Below the pieces are notes generated by a model. That model did not search any database and was not told the origin of the DNA. It was given only the letters and a program-made list of their open reading frames with translations. Below are positions 5,840 through 8,230 of a DNA stretch of 8,230 bases, piece after piece. Every line of letters begins with the position of its first letter. Positions within the stretch are counted from its first letter, which is position 1. The stretch lies in assembly GCA_028687155.1 (NCBI GenBank), contig JAQUAR010000049.1, positions 1 to 8,230 of the forward strand, written 5' to 3'. A program made the translations under genes and the position numbers. The DNA comes from Methylacidiphilaceae bacterium. Its GTDB lineage: Bacteria; Verrucomicrobiota; Verrucomicrobiia; Methylacidiphilales; Methylacidiphilaceae.

Positions 5840-7382
5840 CGGCCGCGGCGAAGTTGCCCGCAGACCACTCCTCCCGCTCGCGGAGGGCCCGGCGGGTCGC
5901 CGCACGGAGGCTTCGAATCGCCGCACCCAAGCTCTCGGCCACCTCGGTCGCCAGGATCCCTTCTTCGACCTCCCTTGCCTGGAGAAGGAGATCGGCTGCC
6001 CGCCCATGGAGCCAGACTCCCAGCTTTGCCGCCTCCCAGGGAGGTATTCCCTGAGCGATCAACCCGGCCAACATCCCCAGTAGGATGTCTCCCGACCCGC
6101 CGGCGGCCAAGCCGGGATTTCCGGTCGTATTGTACCAGAAAGGCTCCCCCTTCCGGACGACGAGCGTGCGAGTGCCCTTGAGGACCAGAGTCGCCGGGGT
6201 CCGCTCGACGAACTCGCGCGCCGCCTCTTCCCTCTCTTCGTCCCTGATCTCCCGTCCGAGAAGCCGGCCCATCTCTCCCGGATGGGGGGTAAGAACCGCC
6301 GGGAAGCGGAACCGATCCAAGAGCCCCGGATTTCTCGCCAAAAGGGTCAGGGCATCCGCATCGAAGACAGCGGGGGATCGGTTTTCTTCGACAAGAAGGG
6401 CAAGGAGATCCTCGGCCGCCCGATCCAAGCCGAGACCAGGACCGATGGCGACGACCGTCGCCCGGGAGAGGTTCGAGGCAAACTGCGACGGGTCCGAGAC
6501 CGGGAAGACCATCGTCTCCGGTCGGGAGCGGGCGGCGACGATGGGATAGATCTCTTCCCGCACACCGAGGGTCACGAGTCCCGCGCCCACGCGGTGCGCG
6601 GCGTGCGCGGCCATGGTCGGCGCGCCGGTGAAGCCGCGGGAACCGCCCAAAAGGAGGACTCGGCCAAACTGATTCTTATGACAGTGCGCGCTCCTCCTCG
6701 GAAGCCACTGGGCAAACTCCTCGGGGACGATCGCTTCGGCCCCGCACCGTTCTTCCCCGCCCGAGAAGATCGGAACCACCTCGATCCGACCCACGAAACG
6801 GGAAAGGGCTTCCCGAAAGAGGAAATCCTTGCCGTAGCCGACCGTCACGGTGAGGTCCGCCACCACGGCCGCGGAAGCGGCGCTCGCGCCATCCCAAAGG
6901 CCCGAGGGCGTGTCAACTGCGACCGTCCGGAAAAAGCGCCGGGTCCGCTCGGCATTGAGGGTGGAGACGAGCTGGGCCATCTCTCCCCGAAGCTCTCCTC
7001 TCATTCCGATCCCAAGCAGGGCGTCGAGGACGAGATCGACCTCTGCCCATGGCGGAGAGCCGGGAGGAGCCACCTGTCCGCCTTGCCGCTCCCACTCCGC
7101 GAGCTTTTTTGCGCAGAGCGCTCCCAGCCCCTCTCGCTCAGTGGCGAGGTAGACGGTGGCGGCCCAACCGGCGAGGGCGAGCTGACGCGCAATCACCAGC
7201 CCGTCGCCGCCGTTATTGCCCCGCCCGATCAGGGCAAGCACCCGCTTCTTTCCCGGAAACGCCTCAAGAATCCGCTCGGCGCACCCCCTCCCCGCCCGTT
7301 CCATCAGTTCTTCGTCGGAAATTCCGCCAGCCATTTCCTTCTCTTCGCTCCGTCGGATCGCCGAGGTCGAAAGGATGATCAT
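5811..7382 (-). CDS. nnr: Bifunctional NAD(P)H-hydrate epimerase / ADP-dependent NAD(P)H-hydrate dehydratase
   Basis: A 523-residue cytoplasmic metabolite-repair enzyme that restores damaged NADH and NADPH. The N-terminal YjeF epimerase domain (about 1-220) interconverts R- and S-hydrates; it shows GRGNNGGDG (53-61), LLGIGMRGE (122-130) and VDTPSGLWDG (156-165). The C-terminal dehydratase domain (about 225-495) uses ADP to dehydrate the S form; it shows HKNQFGRVLLLGGS (235-248), GPGLG (314-318), DADALTLL (341-348), LTPHPGEM (364-371), LKGTRTLV (401-408) and NTTGNPGLAAGGSGD (418-432) with catalytic D432. The ATG at 7382 is chosen for the GGAG at 7391-7388, five bases away, and because the domain starts there; the open frame upstream adds a 52-residue low-complexity extension that looks spurious. 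The last 30 residues or so (from about 494) go beyond the normal domain end and overlap the lipoprotein gene. Confidence 0.95.
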   Translation of the reverse strand: MIILSTSAIRRSEEKEMAGGISDEELMERAGRGCAERILEAFPGKKRVLALIGRGNNGGDGLVIARQLALAGWAATVYLATEREGLGALCAKKLAEWERQGGQVAPPGSPPWAEVDLVLDALLGIGMRGELRGEMAQLVSTLNAERTRRFFRTVAVDTPSGLWDGASAASAAVVADLTVTVGYGKDFLFREALSRFVGRIEVVPIFSGGEERCGAEAIVPEEFAQWLPRRSAHCHKNQFGRVLLLGGSRGFTGAPTMAAHAAHRVGAGLVTLGVREEIYPIVAARSRPETMVFPVSDPSQFASNLSRATVVAIGPGLGLDRAAEDLLALLVEENRSPAVFDADALTLLARNPGLLDRFRFPAVLTPHPGEMGRLLGREIRDEEREEAAREFVERTPATLVLKGTRTLVVRKGEPFWYNTTGNPGLAAGGSGDILLGMLAGLIAQGIPPWEAAKLGVWLHGRAADLLLQAREVEEGILATEVAESLGAAIRSLRAATRRALREREEWSAGNFAAAVTTSRVPNP

Positions 7383-7431
7383 CTTCTCTCCAGTATTCCC
7401 CGGGACCGCCGGAGGACAAGCGAGAAAGGCA

Positions 7432-7455
7432 TCGCGCTCCCGGCCGAGAGCGCGA
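7432..7455. repeat. Inverted repeat between nnr and tRNA-His
   Basis: The arms TCGCGCTC (7432-7439) and GAGCGCGA (7448-7455) form an eight-base-pair stem around an eight-base loop. No T-run follows on either strand, so it does not look like an intrinsic terminator. It sits between the divergent starts of nnr and the tRNA gene and could be a regulatory site or just a GC-rich palindrome. Confidence 0.4.
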
Positions 7456-7471
7456 AGGCAAGACGGTGGAG

Positions 7472-7487
7472 CCGGCGCTTGCGCCGG
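7472..7487. repeat. Palindrome CCGGCGC-TT-GCGCCGG overlapping the tRNA promoter
   Basis: Seven-base arms (7472-7478 and 7481-7487) flank a two-base centre. The right half contains most of the candidate -35 hexamer of the tRNA-His promoter, so a dimeric protein binding here would compete with RNA polymerase. No T-run follows, which argues against a terminator. Confidence 0.45.
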
Positions 7488-7507
7488 GGGGCACGCTGCC
7501 CTATGGT
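7479..7507 (+). promoter_or_regulatory. Candidate sigma-70 promoter for tRNA-His
   Basis: TTGCGC (7479-7484) and TATGGT (7502-7507) are separated by exactly 17 bases. Transcription would begin near 7513, about ten bases before the mature tRNA end. Each hexamer matches consensus at four of six positions. The position directly before a tRNA gene adds weight. Confidence 0.5.
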
Positions 7508-7522
7508 GGCTCGGAAGCAGAC

Positions 7523-7595
7523 GGCGGCCGTAGCTCAATGGTAGAGCTCCAGATTGTGGTTCTGGCTGTTGCGGGTTCGAGTCCCGTCGGCCGCC
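7523..7595 (+). tRNA. tRNA-His (anticodon GTG)
   Basis: A complete cloverleaf can be drawn. The acceptor stem is GCGGCCG (7524-7530) with CGGCCGC (7588-7594). The D stem is GCTC/GAGC (7533-7536, 7544-7547). The anticodon stem is CCAGA/TCTGG (7549-7553, 7561-7565) around the loop TTGTGGT, placing anticodon GTG at 7556-7558. The variable loop is five bases. The T stem is GCGGG/CCCGT (7571-7575, 7583-7587) with the loop TTCGAGT. The base before the stem is G (7523) and the discriminator is C (7595), giving the G-1:C73 pair that identifies tRNA-His to its synthetase. The 3' CCA is not encoded and must be added after transcription. No clear terminator follows in the 40 bases before the converging thioesterase gene. 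Confidence 0.97.
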
Positions 7596-7635
7596 CGGCC
7601 CTCCTCCGGTGGGACGAAAAAGGAATCTTCTCCTC

Positions 7636-8091
7636 TCAAGAGGCGGCCTTCGATCGGGTACCGGCGCTCGAGAGATCGGGATAAGCCCTCACCCAGTGCT
7701 CCGGTACAGCCTGGGGGCGACCGTCCGCCAGACGCACCGTGACGAGAGTCTGACGGCAGCGGGCGAGATCGTCCGGCTCTCCCTGCTTCCGAATTCTGCT
7801 CTCAATGACGAAGCGCACTCGCTCCAGCCGGGTCAGCCTCGACTCGATGGAGAGCTCTTCGCCCAGCCGGGCCGGCCGCAAGTAGTCGATCTCGGTCCGA
7901 ACCAGGACAGGGACAAGACCCGTCCTTCCCATCTCTTGAAGGCTCCAGCCGAGCGCCTCCGCCAGCTCGGAACGGGCCACTTCGATGAGCCGCAGATAGG
8001 CCACGTTGTGGACGACTCCCGCCGCGTCGGTATCGAAGTAGTAGACCTTAAGGCGCATCTCGATTCGGGGCTCCGGTGGCAAGGGGCTCAT
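7636..8091 (-). CDS. YbgC/FadM-type acyl-CoA thioesterase (hotdog fold)
   Basis: A 151-residue single-domain hotdog protein of the 4HBT/YbgC group, which hydrolyses acyl-CoA or acyl-ACP thioesters. The signature segment VYYFDTDAAGVVHN (16-29) followed by AYLRLIEVAR (31-40) matches the YbgC pattern YYEDTDxxGVVYHxNYLxxxExAR, with D22 at the usual catalytic aspartate position. The usual Tyr after GVV is His here (H28). The VRTEIDYLRPARLGEEL (64-80) strand is also typical. Length is normal. The ATG at 8091 is preceded only by a weak purine run (AAAGAG). The tail after about 137 is unconserved. The gene is not beside tol-pal genes, which often accompany ybgC, so a link to the cell envelope is not shown. 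Its frame stays open up to the right edge, but upstream residues do not look like part of the family. Confidence 0.9.
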   Translation of the reverse strand: MSPLPPEPRIEMRLKVYYFDTDAAGVVHNVAYLRLIEVARSELAEALGWSLQEMGRTGLVPVLVRTEIDYLRPARLGEELSIESRLTRLERVRFVIESRIRKQGEPDDLARCRQTLVTVRLADGRPQAVPEHWVRAYPDLSSAGTRSKAAS

Positions 8092-8230
8092 GGCTCTTTT
8101 TCTGCCACGATGCCGGAGAGATCGAAAAGGGAAAAGGTCTTCCCCGCCGCCACTCCCCTTCGCAAGGACGCTCGCCAGGAACCAGGAGATCGGATAGAAA
8201 TCATTGGATGGGCCAAGAGATTCGATCGTC
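8092..8230. other. Unassigned right-edge segment, open in several frames
   Basis: On the minus strand one frame is open from the edge and ends in a TGA overlapping the thioesterase ATG (ATGA), with last residues GIVAEKEP; this could be the C-terminus of an upstream cistron. On the plus strand an ATG at 8110 opens a frame that stays open to the edge (starting MPERSKREK) with no Shine-Dalgarno. The thioesterase's own frame is also open. Third-position GC is similar in all three by hand count, so none is called as a gene. Confidence 0.3.

Noticed and set aside
7383..7538. 52-residue N-terminal extension of nnr from an upstream in-frame start
   Set aside because: It is Arg/Ala/Pro-rich, unlike the family, and would overlap the tRNA-His gene. 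A good ribosome-binding site sits before the ATG at 7382.
6282..7544. Long plus-strand open frame (420 codons) opposite nnr
   Set aside because: It mirrors the strongly supported nnr coding sequence, has a low-complexity Arg/Gly/Pro-rich translation with no recognisable motif, and is expected as a shadow in GC-rich DNA.
7629..7645. Small inverted repeat CCTCTCAAGAGG at the thioesterase stop as a terminator
   Set aside because: The stem is only four to five base pairs, and the nearest T-run on the minus strand is about ten bases away, so it is not a convincing intrinsic terminator.

Overview
This 8,230-base window is a gene-dense, GC-rich bacterial chromosomal segment (GC roughly 60% or a little more, by eye). 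It looks like ordinary metabolic and housekeeping territory. A lipoprotein with a clear lipobox, of the Slp outer-membrane family, points to a diderm (Gram-negative-type) bacterium. The six-helix membrane protein at 2544-3095 resembles uncharacterised proteins I associate with Verrucomicrobiota, and the mix of genes would suit an acidophilic verrucomicrobial lineage. That placement is from memory and is tentative. There are no insertion sequences, CRISPR arrays, phage genes or sharp composition breaks.

Layout, read on the minus strand from the middle leftwards: aguB (N-carbamoylputrescine amidase, 4191-5075) overlaps aguA (agmatine deiminase, 3103-4194) by four bases. Together they convert agmatine to putrescine. 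A small membrane protein (2544-3095) follows almost without a gap. After a 121-base spacer holding a candidate promoter and a short direct repeat come a NifS/IscS-type cysteine desulfurase (1256-2422), a second class V PLP enzyme lacking the catalytic cysteine loop (90-1259, four-base overlap), and the first 28 codons of a PHP-type histidinol-phosphatase-like gene (1-86, running off the left edge). These last three are packed as one translationally coupled unit.

Right half: the Slp-family lipoprotein gene (5252-5839, plus strand) diverges from aguB. It runs tail to tail into nnr, the bifunctional NAD(P)H-hydrate repair enzyme (5811-7382, minus strand), overlapping it by 29 bases. A tRNA-His(GTG) gene (7523-7595, plus strand) has a plausible sigma-70 promoter embedded in a palindrome. 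A YbgC/FadM-type hotdog thioesterase (7636-8091, minus strand) ends just past the tRNA. The last 139 bases cannot be assigned: frames stay open on both strands.

I found no convincing previously undescribed system. The most interesting points are the uncharacterised PLP enzyme coupled to a cysteine desulfurase and a PHP phosphatase, a four-codon mini-ORF bridging aguA and the membrane-protein gene, the direct repeat touching the nifS ribosome-binding site, and the overlapping 3' ends of the lipoprotein gene and nnr.
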